Of a stretch of 16,765 nucleotides of DNA, positions 1 through 9,152 are shown piece by piece. The stretch comes from DATJGF01 sp035495315 (GTDB lineage Bacteria; Verrucomicrobiota; Verrucomicrobiia; Limisphaerales; UBA8199), in the NCBI GenBank assembly GCA_035495315.1, contig DATJGF010000159.1, positions 1 through 16,765 on the forward strand, given 5' to 3'. Within the stretch, counting starts at the first letter, position 1; every line of letters begins with the position of its first letter. The notes beneath the pieces were generated by a model. It was not told where the DNA came from and ran no database searches. It was given only the letters and a program-made list of their open reading frames with translations. Position numbers and translations under genes: made by a program.

Positions 1-3000
1 GCGGGCCGGGCGGGGCGACAAAGGGACTGGCAGAGTCCGCTACAAAGGGAAGGTCATTGGTCAACTGAATTATAATCGGATAATTGCTGACGGTATAGCA
101 GGCCTGGACGATGAACGGTACGTTGGTGAAGGCGTTATTGAATACCCCGACGTACCAACGGTTGGTTTGCACTGGGAACGGTGTCGAATTGGTGACCACC
201 ATGATGACCTGGTTATTAGTGGAGGGTCGTGCGGCGAAATAATCGTAGTGCGTCAGATCGGGCAGCGGCAGATGCTGGCTTAAGACAACTGTGACATTGC
301 TCCCCAAACCGGTGTAGTTGCTTTGGACGCCGGTTAGCAGGAATGACACTTCCTGTGGCGGCGCACCGGGCGGCGTGGCATTGGTCGGCACATCAAACTG
401 GAAATAGCGTGGGATACCGGCTTGCCACACGAAATTCGAGAGCGGCTGACAATTAGTTAGAGAGATTATGTCGAACCAGACCCCGTAGGCGAAAGTGACC
501 GAAACCGGGTTCGGATTGGTGACGGTCAAGAAATAAGGCTGGCCTGGCACCATATAAGGCAAACTCGCGGTGTTGGTTCCCAGAGTCTTGATGCCGGCGG
601 CGGTTGGGGGCCAAAAGATCGCGTTTGCCAGCGAGTTGGGCGAGTGATTGGTTAAATCCCACAGCACACCGACGGGCGCTGGAGTGAGCAAGGCGCGATC
701 AACTGCTGAAAGCACGACATTGGTGGCGTTGGTGGCCCATTGAGGGACGTTGACGATGAAATTCTGAATCCCATGCGCGAGTAGCGTATTGGTGTAAGGG
801 ATGCCGTGCACCAATTCGATAACCGGCGGCGCGTTGCTGGGCAGCAGGACAAAATTGAGCTGCCAGTTCAACAGCGAGGCATTGATGCTTGCGCCCGTGC
901 TGCCGGCGCGGTTATCGAGGATTTCCAGTGTCCAAACGCCATAAGCATCTTCGCCGTTAAGCGCTGAAAGCGATTCTTCCGGCAGGTAATTCAGCTCCGG
1001 CGGCAACTCGGTCAGTTGAATGCCATCGACGATAGTTCCCGGCAGCAGGCCTTGAAGCTTGAGGACACTATTGGTTCGCTCGGCAGTAAACACAAAAGAA
1101 CGTGTCATCCATTGGGAGTTATCACCGTTGCCGACGTCGACTTGAACGTCATTCAGCGTCACGTTGACCTTGGCGAGGCTGAAGGCCGGGGGCACATGGA
1201 AATCCGCCTTCCCGAGGACTCCGGCGGCTGCAATCGCAGCGATCTCGGGGCTTGTCAGGGCGCGGCCATACACCGATAGCTCATCAATAGAACCGTAGAA
1301 AGGCTCAGAATTATCGGCGCGACTGCGGTTGCCGATGGAAACGCCAGGACTGAAGGAGGGGTCCAAATCGCGGAATGGGAAACGGCCGGTGAACTCGGTC
1401 TGGAGTATGTTGAAATTGGCTGGGTCCTCAAGATAAACCTGATTGTTTTGGGGAGTCAGTTGCTGGCCATTGAGGTAGAGGCGCAATTCATTGGTTGGCC
1501 AGGTGGCGTTGGTCCATTGCACATTGGATTCAAACACCGCAGCAACATGTTGCCACTGCCCTGCCCTAATCGGCTGATTGGCGGTCTCGAGAATGATGCC
1601 GCAATCGGTGCTGCCGGCGTCCTGAATATGAAACACCAGATCGAGTTGATCGGAAGTGACGCGCTCAGTCCCAAACCAGTACGGTTCCTGGCAATCCCGG
1701 CTGTCGCCCCGGAAGAAGATCTGCTCCGTGGTTTCGGGAATCGCGTTGGGGCGGAGATCGGGTTTGATCCAACCTTCAATGGTGAAGGAGTTGGTCAGCT
1801 GCAGGTTGGCGGGATCGCCCAGTTCGATTTTGGAGGCCAGCGTATTGCTGGAATCGATCCAGCCGGGGAAAACAAAGGTATTTGTGCTGCCTAGCGCTTG
1901 GACGAATCCATTCGGTGCATTGGTCGCCTTATGGATGAATGCGCCATCATTGCCGCCCAGGATATCCCAAGCGCGCTGACTCAGTGGATTAATATCGCCA
2001 GTCCACCAACTCACTGCACCGGGACCCCGCACGGAATAAGTCAGTTCGTAACGATGGCCGGGCACCGTCGGTAACGCGCACTGGACAGCACCGCCGGCCA
2101 GCGCGACGCTGTTCGTGCCCATTGCAACCAGGCTGTTGCTCACAACGGTGATTTGGCCGGCACTGACCGTCCAATTGCGCAAGCCATAAGCGGGATTATT
2201 AACCGTACCGGGCAAGGTGCTACCCGGCAAGTAGAGCCCAGGCTTCACATTGTCGAAATCGTTCGAAAAGATGAGCGTCGGAGGGAAGTTGGAGACGGAA
2301 TAGGGCGCCGGAGCGTATTTGATCGGGACCAGTGCGATGTTGGTGTTATCGGTGAAATGCATTAGCCCGTCCAGGTAGTTGGTCAGGACCGCCGAGAGGA
2401 TGAACTCATCTACCGTGGTGTTCGGGTCGAGAGTTGAAAGAATGATCGTGGTGAGGTTCGTCCCTGGCCCGTTGGTACTGGTCAGAAGACTGTTATTGAA
2501 ATTAATCGTGTTGGTCTCCCATTGCGGGCCGTTAGTCCATGTCAGGCCGTTGGTGAAGGTAAAGATCGAGCTCCCCAGCGCGTTGATAAGCTGAATCGTA
2601 TCGACCACCGGACAAGCCAACACGTTCGTCCCGTATTTGCCACCGGTGCCGGCCCGGAAAATCGCGCCGACTTCACAATCGGTCAAGGCGCGCTCGTAGA
2701 CGCTGAACTCATCCAAACCGCCCTGAAATGACACGAAGTTGATGCCGGGATCCGGGTGGAACCCAAAGTACAGATCTCCCGAAGTGCGGGGGACGATATT
2801 GGCCCCGGTCAAGGCTTGAACCGCTAGCAACTGGCTGTTCAGGTAAAGTCGCGCAGTTAAGGTCCGAGCATCATAGGTCAGCGCGACGTGTTGCCACCCG
2901 GCATTGGTCACGCCCGCAACCGTTGTGGATATAATGTGCGGCTGGGAGTTAGTGTCCCAAATATTGGCCCAGAGCGTGCCGGGGGCGTTGGTGCCCGGCA

Positions 3001-6000
3001 ATCCTGAGAGCCAGAATTGGACACCTTGCGAAGAGGCGGTGTTAGTTGCGTCATACCATTCGACCAGGGGCGCAGCCAGCTGAGGCGACACCAACTCGGC
3101 GACATTAAATGTATCGAAAAAGACGCCATCCTGTCCGGCCGTCAATGATTGCAGCTGCAATTTCATGACGGGCGATGTAGCCGTAAAAACTACCGAGGTC
3201 GTCTGCCAGTCCAGTTTTGTCTGGGAGTTGATCGCGCTGGGCGCAAGCGTCAGGAGCGTTGTTCCAGCCAGGTTCACCGCTGCCTGCGGTATCCTGACCG
3301 GCGGGTTCAACGAATTTGGGTTGCGGGCAAAGGCGAAACTGAGGCGATAAGGACGGCCGGGGGTAAGGCTCAGGTTGGTCGAAACCACACCGGGATTATA
3401 GCCGTTGATGTCCAAGTATTGATCTCCTGTATGGGCACGGCCAGGGAATCTCGGATCCAAATCGCTGACGATATCCACATCGCCGCTTTCCACTACCCAT
3501 CCATTGAGGTAACTGCCGACGGTGGCCCCGAGGATCGGTATTACACTTTCGAAGCCATCGGCCATAATTGTCGGCCCGATGACTGGATTGGTGCTGCCAA
3601 GGGCCACGGCCGGATTTATCCATCCCTCGATGGTAAAGCCGCGTCGCGTTCCGAGATCCAGTGCCGGACTCCGTGGCACGACCATGCGCGTGGCTAATCC
3701 ATCGCCAAAGAAGGCTTGATTCACTTCACCGGTCGAAACGTTGAAGGAGACATTGCCAAAGAGCAGACCATCGAGACCGTTGAAAATATCGGCAGCCCCG
3801 TTATCAAACGGCCACCACCCGACCATCCCAACCAGGTAGGGGGCATGGTTGACCGCGAAGCTCAAACTGTACGAAGTGGAGTTGGTCGTCGGCAGGCTAT
3901 TGGCTACTGCGGCGTCGCCCAGGACCAGCACATTGTTGCTGAGCCAGGGCGCCGGCAACTCGGGATACACCACGACCTTATTGCTCAAAACGTTCCATCC
4001 ATCGAACACACTTCCCGGTGTGTAGGGGCCAGTGGCAACATCATCAAAGTTGTTTGTGTAGAAAGGAGTGAGGTTCGTCACCGCGTAACTGGGCACACCG
4101 AGACTGTTGGTCGTTAGACTAAATGTCCCCAAGCCGTTGGTGGAAAGCGCGCCGCGATTCTCGAACAACAGGATGCGTTTGCCGTCCGGACTTATCAGTG
4201 TAATAGCCAAATCCGAAATACGCGGATCGCTGATCAATAATCCGATATCCAACGATGAGATCGGCATATGGATCAGATTCGTGATGTAGGCATACGTGAC
4301 GGCGTCGTCCTTGATCGGCACCGGCCCGGCAAAACCCGAGGTCGTCGAGGCCACCGCCGCCGTATTCTTGAAAATGCTCGCCGTGACCCGAATATGTTGA
4401 ACGGTTGAGCTGTCATTGAAGACGCCGATGAAATAGCGACCGGCGGTCAGAGGCGGCGCATCGAAGATGGAAATACTCAGGCAATCTCCTGGGGCGGCGA
4501 CCACACGATGCGCATCAAAGTCGGTTGTCGTCGGCAGTAAATCGCGCCGGAGGTATAACTCCATCTGCGCGGTATTGCCGGAGACGCAAACGGTCAGATT
4601 GGTCGCATCTCCCGGAACATCAATCGAGTCGTAATACCACGTATTGGGTAAGACATCGATGACGACACCATTGGTGCTGAGGTTCTGCGGTTCCAGCTTG
4701 ATGAACAATCGATCCACCTCGCCCGTCGAGTATTGGAAATTATTGACCATCGACAGCAGCCAGATACCCAGGCCCTCTTCGCCGATGAAATCTTTCAAAC
4801 TGCCGGGGCCATCCGAGTGGCGCGAACCCGCAACATTGCCCTCGCCATTATCTTCGTAGATGTAAGGATAGGTCGCGGTAATGCAGTCGCCGTTGGGCAA
4901 CGTCGCGCAGGTATGATTGTTGAGCACCGTAAACTTCTGATTATGACTCAGATTCCCGACCAGGCTGCCGGGATTGGAATAGGTCATGATGTTGGTCACC
5001 ACCACACGCCGGACATGTATCGGGAAAATATCCAAGCCCAGTACCATCGCGGCTTTGGGGAAAGCCGGCGTGCCCGGTGGAATGATCGCCGGCACGGGGA
5101 TGCCGCGCAAATAGCGGTTCCCATTGGTGTCAGTGCTGGTCGGCGGGAACAGGCTGAAAATGCCCAGGAAACTGTAATCGGCCGCTTGTTGATCCTCGGA
5201 TTTGACGCCGATGTAATAAACCGTATGCGGCGCGGCGTTACTGAAGGAAATGAACTCCGTGCCACCACGCCCAATCGATTTATCGGCATTCAACAGCGCC
5301 GTTGGCGATAAGTTGGTCAACCCGGGGTCAGTGGAGACAAACAAATCCAGATCCGCCTCGATCCGCGTCGCCTCACTCGGAATATCGACATTGGTAACGC
5401 CCATGCGCGGAACGGCCAATTCCGGAGGCATGAACGTGATGAAACTCACATTGGTATAACCAAAGTCATTGGAAAGAATGTAAAAGTGCCACTGATTGGT
5501 CATGCCGGCGGTGAGCACGGCATTGGCATCGTTGGGGATGGGAACCGTGTTGGTTCCCAGCAGAGGCGAATTGGCTCCCACATGCTGATGCAGGAGCAAT
5601 CCGCCGGACACCGGGTTTAATTGGTCCAATGGGAAGCCGTTGGTGATGTAAAGGACGTTGGGGAGGGTGACAAACGTGTTGGCCAAAGTCCCTTGCGGAG
5701 TCAGCGCATCAGGAATGAGCCCATCGCCGCTGGAAATGACCAAAGCATAATCCTGGGCCACGTCGTTCGGATTGGCGCTAACGGCGTTAACATTGACCCG
5801 ATGGCCAAACACCGTTACGGAGTAGTTGGTACCCAGGGACGGGTTCAGGTAAACGTTTTCGACGTTATTGACGACGTCCTGATTGGGAATGCTATTGGTA
5901 TCCCAGGGCAGGTTCACATCGTGCCCGGGGGTAATATCGTTCCCAAAGAAAACGTCCCCGTTATCCAAGTTGGTAACAATGAGGTCGAGATCATTGACCA

Positions 6001-8509
6001 ATTTGATGCTCGCCGCCGGATCACCGGGTGGATCGGTCCAAACCAGCGTTATCCGCAGCGGCTGTTCCTGAGCCGCGAGCGGCGAGAGGGTGAATTTCCG
6101 GGTGTGGCTGCGGCCCGTCGAGAGCGAAAGCGCCGGATCCTGATCATAGACCAGCATCGAGGAAGGCGAGTTCGGTGAGCTCACCAGATTAGACAGCGAC
6201 CCCGGGATGCTGCTCGGCAGATTGATTTGGCCCCATCCCTGGTCATTGACGTTATTGGTGACGGCCAAATGATATTGGTCACTCAACGAACGCGCGCCAT
6301 TGATCAACAACGCCTTCATCATTGCCGGGCTGTTGGTAATGTGGACACGCTGCGTGAAGAATTCCTCCATCAGCGCTAACACACCGGAAACATCCGCAGC
6401 CGCCATACTGGTGCCCGATTCGTACCGGTAATAGGGCCCGAGGCCGGCGTTGAGATTGGTTTTGAGTTCGTCGAGAAAATTGCCGTTGGCGTTGGTAACC
6501 ACGACAATGGTGTGGAGGTCCACAGTAACGGTTTGCAACGTGTTATTGCTGAGTCCATAAATCCAGAATTCCTGCACTTCCTGCGGCCCAGGAAAGGCCG
6601 AAACCTGATCAATCCCTGTGGTAACGGTTTGATCGGGATGAACCAGGAAAACGGGCAGGTTTTGCAACGGGTCATCAAAGACGATGAGCTGGACGGCGTT
6701 GGCCGGAACGGTAAGAAAACCAGTAATGACTGAGGTGGCGGGCACGACCTGGCCTAACAGCGCCGGGAGGGGATCAATTTGAAAATTGGTCGGGTTATAA
6801 TAGTCGGCTTGATCCCATTGGGCGGAGCGCGTCGAGACCACGAAGGTACCCGGAGCGACCACATCGGGTTTGAAGCGGCCAAAATCCCCTTCAATACCCA
6901 TGCCAACATTGCCGCGACCCGAAAACCCAGCGACCTGGTTGCTGGAGTCGCTGCTCGGCAGCCAGGGTTGATTGGTCATGCATGGGGTCACCGAACAATC
7001 GAAGGTGCTGTTGGTGATATTGCGGAACTGCTCGACCGCACCGACGGTGATGACGTTCTTCGCCGTGCCGGGCGAGGCAATCGTCCCTGCCGAGACGCCC
7101 GAGCCGCCGTCGTTTTCGCCCTTATCAAAAACATTGGCACCGCCATTGTTGCCCGCAGGAAAAACATAAATGAGGGATTGCGAGCCGGTACTCTGCGGAA
7201 GCGAATCACGCACCGCGGCATCATAGCTGGCGGCCGCCAGGTCATAATCCCTCGCGGTATAGACCCACGAGTTATTCGAGATCAGGGCGTTGGTACGGGC
7301 GGCCACCAACTGAAGGTAACTGTCCGGCCGGCCGAATTGCATCACGTAAAGGTTTGCTTTGGGCGCCTTGCCGCGATACTGGCCGTTGGTGCCGGGATTA
7401 AATGAGCCGATAGCGTTAGTGACCGTGGTTGATTGCGTTCCGTCGCCCGCAATGATGCCGGCGACGTGTGTGCCGTGGCCGGCCGTGTCATTGTTGTTGG
7501 CAAGAGGATCGAACTTAACCCGTCCCTGCAGGTCCGGATGTGTTCCATCCACGCCGGTATCGCTCAGCGCTACCGTCACCCCCGCACCAGTCAAACCGAG
7601 ATAATTTGTCGGCGTCGTCGAGTCGACTGCGACGCCGACCGAGGCCCGGCTCAAATCGTTGGCCAAAACCCGAGTCGGAGCAAATTCGATTTCCTGCACC
7701 CCGGCCAGCCGGGCGAGCGCAGTGAGACTGTCAGGCGGGGTTTCAACACTGACAACGGGACCGAATGGAGAGGTTTGTTCACTGATGATGTTCCCGCCGA
7801 GCTTGGGCACTTGCTCAAGCACCTCCTGACGGGCATCCGTAAAGACCAATAAGTTGAGGGTCGCCCCTTCGGGCAATGGCTTTTGTTCCATCACCGACCG
7901 CAAGAGGTCTGGTTTGAGTTTATAATACGGCTCGTAGGCAAGGACGGCCTGCGTCTGAGGACTGCCTGCCAGTTGTTGAGCCACCGCCTGCGGCGCCCGC
8001 ACCAGGTAAGCGTTGTTCGGAATATAGGCAACAATCGTAGCTCCCGCAGACTTCAAGAGGGACCGAAAGGCGTTGTCCAACGGTCCGCGCGATTGGACTA
8101 TATAGGAACCCGGATCGTTTGTGGCGCGGAGTGAATCCGGAATCGGAAGGTTGTTTGGTTGGGTCGTATCGAGTAGCGCATTCTGCAGCAGAATTGCCTG
8201 ATCGCTGTGGAGGAGTTGCCGAAGCGGTTTAGTCGTGTTGCTTAGACGATACGCCGTTGGTGAGGGTTCGTTGGTCCTGGTGGCGACCAGCGGCGGCTGA
8301 TAATTGAGATGTCCCGGCTGGCTTAATAAGCGCATCGGCGGCAGTTGAGCGTGGCCGAGGCGCTTCGGCGCACTGGCGGCGGGCGCGTTGGTGGATTGTT
8401 GTCGTGAAGCTTTTTGCGCTTCCCATTCGTCGGCCAGCCGCCAGAAATAGGCGGCACCGCAAAAACATAACAGGCTCACACAGAGCCAGAACCAAGGTCG
8501 CCAGCGCAT
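1..8509 (-). CDS. Giant secreted subtilisin-family (S8) serine protease with LamG, DUF642-like and P/Homo B domains (C-terminus beyond window)
   Basis: I translated the minus strand from ATG 8509-8507 and found no stop down to base 1, giving at least 2836 residues. Residues 5-23 are a hydrophobic Trp/Leu/Cys-rich signal or anchor segment after Arg2/Arg4, with no clear lipobox. Residues about 136-200 (YIVQ... to ...EPYYKL) resemble a subtilase prodomain. The catalytic triad reads Asp317 (SDTGVDG), His345 (GHGTHVAG) and Ser701 (SGTSMAA), with oxyanion Asn454 (AGNNGG). A beta-rich insert of about 130 residues separates KPDVVAPGT (near 548) from Ser701. Residues about 790-900 match the jelly-roll that follows KP-43-type subtilases (WTDPPGDP, Trp824). 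Then come PPC-like sandwiches (around 1007 and 1291), a P/Homo B-like domain (about 1150-1275, Trp1250), and a large nested P/DUF642/LamG block (1397-2545). More PPC-like sequence runs to the edge. It is probably exported and proteolytic or adhesive; its substrate cannot be read from sequence. No strong Shine-Dalgarno precedes the ATG. Confidence 0.9.
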   Translation of the reverse strand, partial: MRWRPWFWLCVSLLCFCGAAYFWRLADEWEAQKASRQQSTNAPAASAPKRLGHAQLPPMRLLSQPGHLNYQPPLVATRTNEPSPTAYRLSNTTKPLRQLLHSDQAILLQNALLDTTQPNNLPIPDSLRATNDPGSYIVQSRGPLDNAFRSLLKSAGATIVAYIPNNAYLVRAPQAVAQQLAGSPQTQAVLAYEPYYKLKPDLLRSVMEQKPLPEGATLNLLVFTDARQEVLEQVPKLGGNIISEQTSPFGPVVSVETPPDSLTALARLAGVQEIEFAPTRVLANDLSRASVGVAVDSTTPTNYLGLTGAGVTVALSDTGVDGTHPDLQGRVKFDPLANNNDTAGHGTHVAGIIAGDGTQSTTVTNAIGSFNPGTNGQYRGKAPKANLYVMQFGRPDSYLQLVAARTNALISNNSWVYTARDYDLAAASYDAAVRDSLPQSTGSQSLIYVFPAGNNGGANVFDKGENDGGSGVSAGTIASPGTAKNVITVGAVEQFRNITNSTFDCSVTPCMTNQPWLPSSDSSNQVAGFSGRGNVGMGIEGDFGRFKPDVVAPGTFVVSTRSAQWDQADYYNPTNFQIDPLPALLGQVVPATSVITGFLTVPANAVQLIVFDDPLQNLPVFLVHPDQTVTTGIDQVSAFPGPQEVQEFWIYGLSNNTLQTVTVDLHTIVVVTNANGNFLDELKTNLNAGLGPYYRYESGTSMAAADVSGVLALMEEFFTQRVHITNSPAMMKALLINGARSLSDQYHLAVTNNVNDQGWGQINLPSSIPGSLSNLVSSPNSPSSMLVYDQDPALSLSTGRSHTRKFTLSPLAAQEQPLRITLVWTDPPGDPAASIKLVNDLDLIVTNLDNGDVFFGNDITPGHDVNLPWDTNSIPNQDVVNNVENVYLNPSLGTNYSVTVFGHRVNVNAVSANPNDVAQDYALVISSGDGLIPDALTPQGTLANTFVTLPNVLYITNGFPLDQLNPVSGGLLLHQHVGANSPLLGTNTVPIPNDANAVLTAGMTNQWHFYILSNDFGYTNVSFITFMPPELAVPRMGVTNVDIPSEATRIEADLDLFVSTDPGLTNLSPTALLNADKSIGRGGTEFISFSNAAPHTVYYIGVKSEDQQAADYSFLGIFSLFPPTSTDTNGNRYLRGIPVPAIIPPGTPAFPKAAMVLGLDIFPIHVRRVVVTNIMTYSNPGSLVGNLSHNQKFTVLNNHTCATLPNGDCITATYPYIYEDNGEGNVAGSRHSDGPGSLKDFIGEEGLGIWLLSMVNNFQYSTGEVDRLFIKLEPQNLSTNGVVIDVLPNTWYYDSIDVPGDATNLTVCVSGNTAQMELYLRRDLLPTTTDFDAHRVVAAPGDCLSISIFDAPPLTAGRYFIGVFNDSSTVQHIRVTASIFKNTAAVASTTSGFAGPVPIKDDAVTYAYITNLIHMPISSLDIGLLISDPRISDLAITLISPDGKRILLFENRGALSTNGLGTFSLTTNSLGVPSYAVTNLTPFYTNNFDDVATGPYTPGSVFDGWNVLSNKVVVYPELPAPWLSNNVLVLGDAAVANSLPTTNSTSYSLSFAVNHAPYLVGMVGWWPFDNGAADIFNGLDGLLFGNVSFNVSTGEVNQAFFGDGLATRMVVPRSPALDLGTRRGFTIEGWINPAVALGSTNPVIGPTIMADGFESVIPILGATVGSYLNGWVVESGDVDIVSDLDPRFPGRAHTGDQYLDINGYNPGVVSTNLSLTPGRPYRLSFAFARNPNSLNPPVRIPQAAVNLAGTTLLTLAPSAINSQTKLDWQTTSVVFTATSPVMKLQLQSLTAGQDGVFFDTFNVAELVSPQLAAPLVEWYDATNTASSQGVQFWLSGLPGTNAPGTLWANIWDTNSQPHIISTTVAGVTNAGWQHVALTYDARTLTARLYLNSQLLAVQALTGANIVPRTSGDLYFGFHPDPGINFVSFQGGLDEFSVYERALTDCEVGAIFRAGTGGKYGTNVLACPVVDTIQLINALGSSIFTFTNGLTWTNGPQWETNTINFNNSLLTSTNGPGTNLTTIILSTLDPNTTVDEFILSAVLTNYLDGLMHFTDNTNIALVPIKYAPAPYSVSNFPPTLIFSNDFDNVKPGLYLPGSTLPGTVNNPAYGLRNWTVSAGQITVVSNSLVAMGTNSVALAGGAVQCALPTVPGHRYELTYSVRGPGAVSWWTGDINPLSQRAWDILGGNDGAFIHKATNAPNGFVQALGSTNTFVFPGWIDSSNTLASKIELGDPANLQLTNSFTIEGWIKPDLRPNAIPETTEQIFFRGDSRDCQEPYWFGTERVTSDQLDLVFHIQDAGSTDCGIILETANQPIRAGQWQHVAAVFESNVQWTNATWPTNELRLYLNGQQLTPQNNQVYLEDPANFNILQTEFTGRFPFRDLDPSFSPGVSIGNRSRADNSEPFYGSIDELSVYGRALTSPEIAAIAAAGVLGKADFHVPPAFSLAKVNVTLNDVQVDVGNGDNSQWMTRSFVFTAERTNSVLKLQGLLPGTIVDGIQLTELPPELNYLPEESLSALNGEDAYGVWTLEILDNRAGSTGASINASLLNWQLNFVLLPSNAPPVIELVHGIPYTNTLLAHGIQNFIVNVPQWATNATNVVLSAVDRALLTPAPVGVLWDLTNHSPNSLANAIFWPPTAAGIKTLGTNTASLPYMVPGQPYFLTVTNPNPVSVTFAYGVWFDIISLTNCQPLSNFVWQAGIPRYFQFDVPTNATPPGAPPQEVSFLLTGVQSNYTGLGSNVTVVLSQHLPLPDLTHYDYFAARPSTNNQVIMVVTNSTPFPVQTNRWYVGVFNNAFTNVPFIVQACYTVSNYPIIIQLTNDLPFVADSASPFVAPPGP

Positions 8510-8638
8510 AAGAGGGTTAGTTAATCAAACTTGCTTTCAAAAGAGAAGGCAAAGGTCGTGTAAAAGGGTGGTCGTGTGGTGTTTATAGGGAACGGAGTTT
8601 AGAGTGAACCCCAGCGTATCTTAGAGCCTGTGTTAAAA

Positions 8639-8718
8639 TTGTAGGAGCCGACGTGAGGAGGCTCTGATTCATGCTGAAACGCCCGAATATTTGAGCCTCC
8701 TCACGTCGGCTCCTACAA
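8639..8718. repeat. Perfect 26-bp inverted repeat (family 1, REP/MITE-like)
   Basis: The left arm 8639-8664 begins TTGTAGGAGCCGACGTGAGG. The right arm 8693-8718 is its exact reverse complement, and the loop is 28 nt (8665-8692). The loop and arms resemble the copy embedded in cassette gene D at 15999-16212 (GTAGGAGYCGACGTRAGGAG, followed by an ATTCGG-type loop and ATCAGAG). This makes it a dispersed element and not a one-off hairpin. No transposase or RAYT-like gene is present in the window. Confidence 0.9.
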
Positions 8719-8787
8719 CGAAAATGGTTTTCCAAACACGCTCTTAGCAATCTTAATCTTGCCAGTGAACCTTGTCGCGAAAGGCCC

Positions 8788-8825
8788 GCCTCCCCCCAGC
8801 CCGCTCCTCCGGGGGAGGAGCGGGA
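8788..8825 (-). repeat. GC-rich hairpin repeat (family 2), reverse copy
   Basis: An 11-bp perfect stem (8800-8810 with 8814-8824) closes a 3-nt GGG loop. Read on the minus strand it has the layout CTCC...GGAGGAGCGGGCTGGGGGGAGG. That parallels the forward copy at 8870-8925 (CTCC...GGAGAGGGCCGGGG), so I place it in the same family in the opposite direction. Confidence 0.6.
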
Positions 8826-8869
8826 GACATCCGCCGTCGCGCACCGCTCATGAAACAAACTCCGTCCGC

Positions 8870-8925
8870 GAAGGTCTCCCTCTCCCCTTCTAAGAGGAGA
8901 GGGCCGGGGTAAGGGGTCCCTTCTT
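8870..8925 (+). repeat. GC-rich hairpin repeat (family 2), forward copy
   Basis: CCCTCTCC (8878-8885) pairs with GGAGAGGG (8896-8903), followed by CCGGGGTAAGGGG. The stretch beginning GGTCTCCCTCTCC aligns with the insert inside the leader of cassette gene D (about 16071-16119), where the same order GGTCTCCCTCTCC, hairpin, GCCGGGGATAGGAGG is found. Sequences of this general type are common dispersed repeats in many bacterial genomes. Confidence 0.65.
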
Positions 8926-9152
8926 AGACGAGGACGACGACGAGTGCAATAGCCTACGGCCGTCCGGCCTGGCCCGAGTTTGCTCCGCGTCGGATTCTCA
9001 AAGGCGCGGCGACCCCCGCAAAACTTTGAACCCGTAAACCTGACGATCACATCCTGGGACACCATCCCGCGTTTGGCGCTCCCTGGCGATTTCTGCTGTT
9101 CATACTGCATCAACTCTGCTCCGCCTGCCGGTCGGAAAACTGCCTGGCGCCG

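Larger units (their letters stand above)
8510..9152. other. Gene-free, repeat-rich spacer between cassette gene A and the giant protease
   Basis: I support no gene in these roughly 640 bases. The minus-strand frame open across 8583-9113 translates mostly repeat DNA into Arg/Ser-rich sequence and has no recognisable domain. The stretch holds a perfect 26-bp inverted repeat (8639-8718), two GC-rich hairpin repeats in opposite orientation (8788-8825 and 8870-8925), and otherwise plain sequence. No T-rich intrinsic terminator follows gene A. No convincing promoter stands before the protease start at 8509, so it is unclear whether the protease is read through from the cassette or has its own promoter. 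Confidence 0.7.

Noticed and set aside
8440..8509. Lipoprotein signal in the giant protease (Cys at residues 10, 15 and 17)
   Set aside because: No L-[AS]-[GA]-C type lipobox is formed; residues before each Cys do not fit. A plain signal or anchor segment is the safer call.
1..8509. Frameshift or decay in the giant protease
   Set aside because: I followed one frame across the whole stretch without a stop and recognised sensible motifs from the N-terminus to the edge, so it appears intact as far as visible.
8520..8560. Possible sigma-70 promoter before the protease (TTGCCT, 17 nt, TTTGAT on the minus strand)
   Set aside because: Each hexamer matches consensus at only 4 of 6 positions and PVC promoter rules are uncertain, so it is not separable from chance.
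8639..8718. 26-bp inverted repeat as an intrinsic terminator for gene A
   Set aside because: The stem is strong, but only a short TTTT follows on the minus strand and it lies over 430 nt past the gene A stop. A diverged copy sits inside a coding region, so a repeat element is the better reading.
8583..9113. Open minus-strand frame of 176 codons in the spacer
   Set aside because: It runs through three palindromic repeats and reads as Arg/Ser/Gly-rich sequence typical of translated repeat DNA. It has no domain and no ribosome site.
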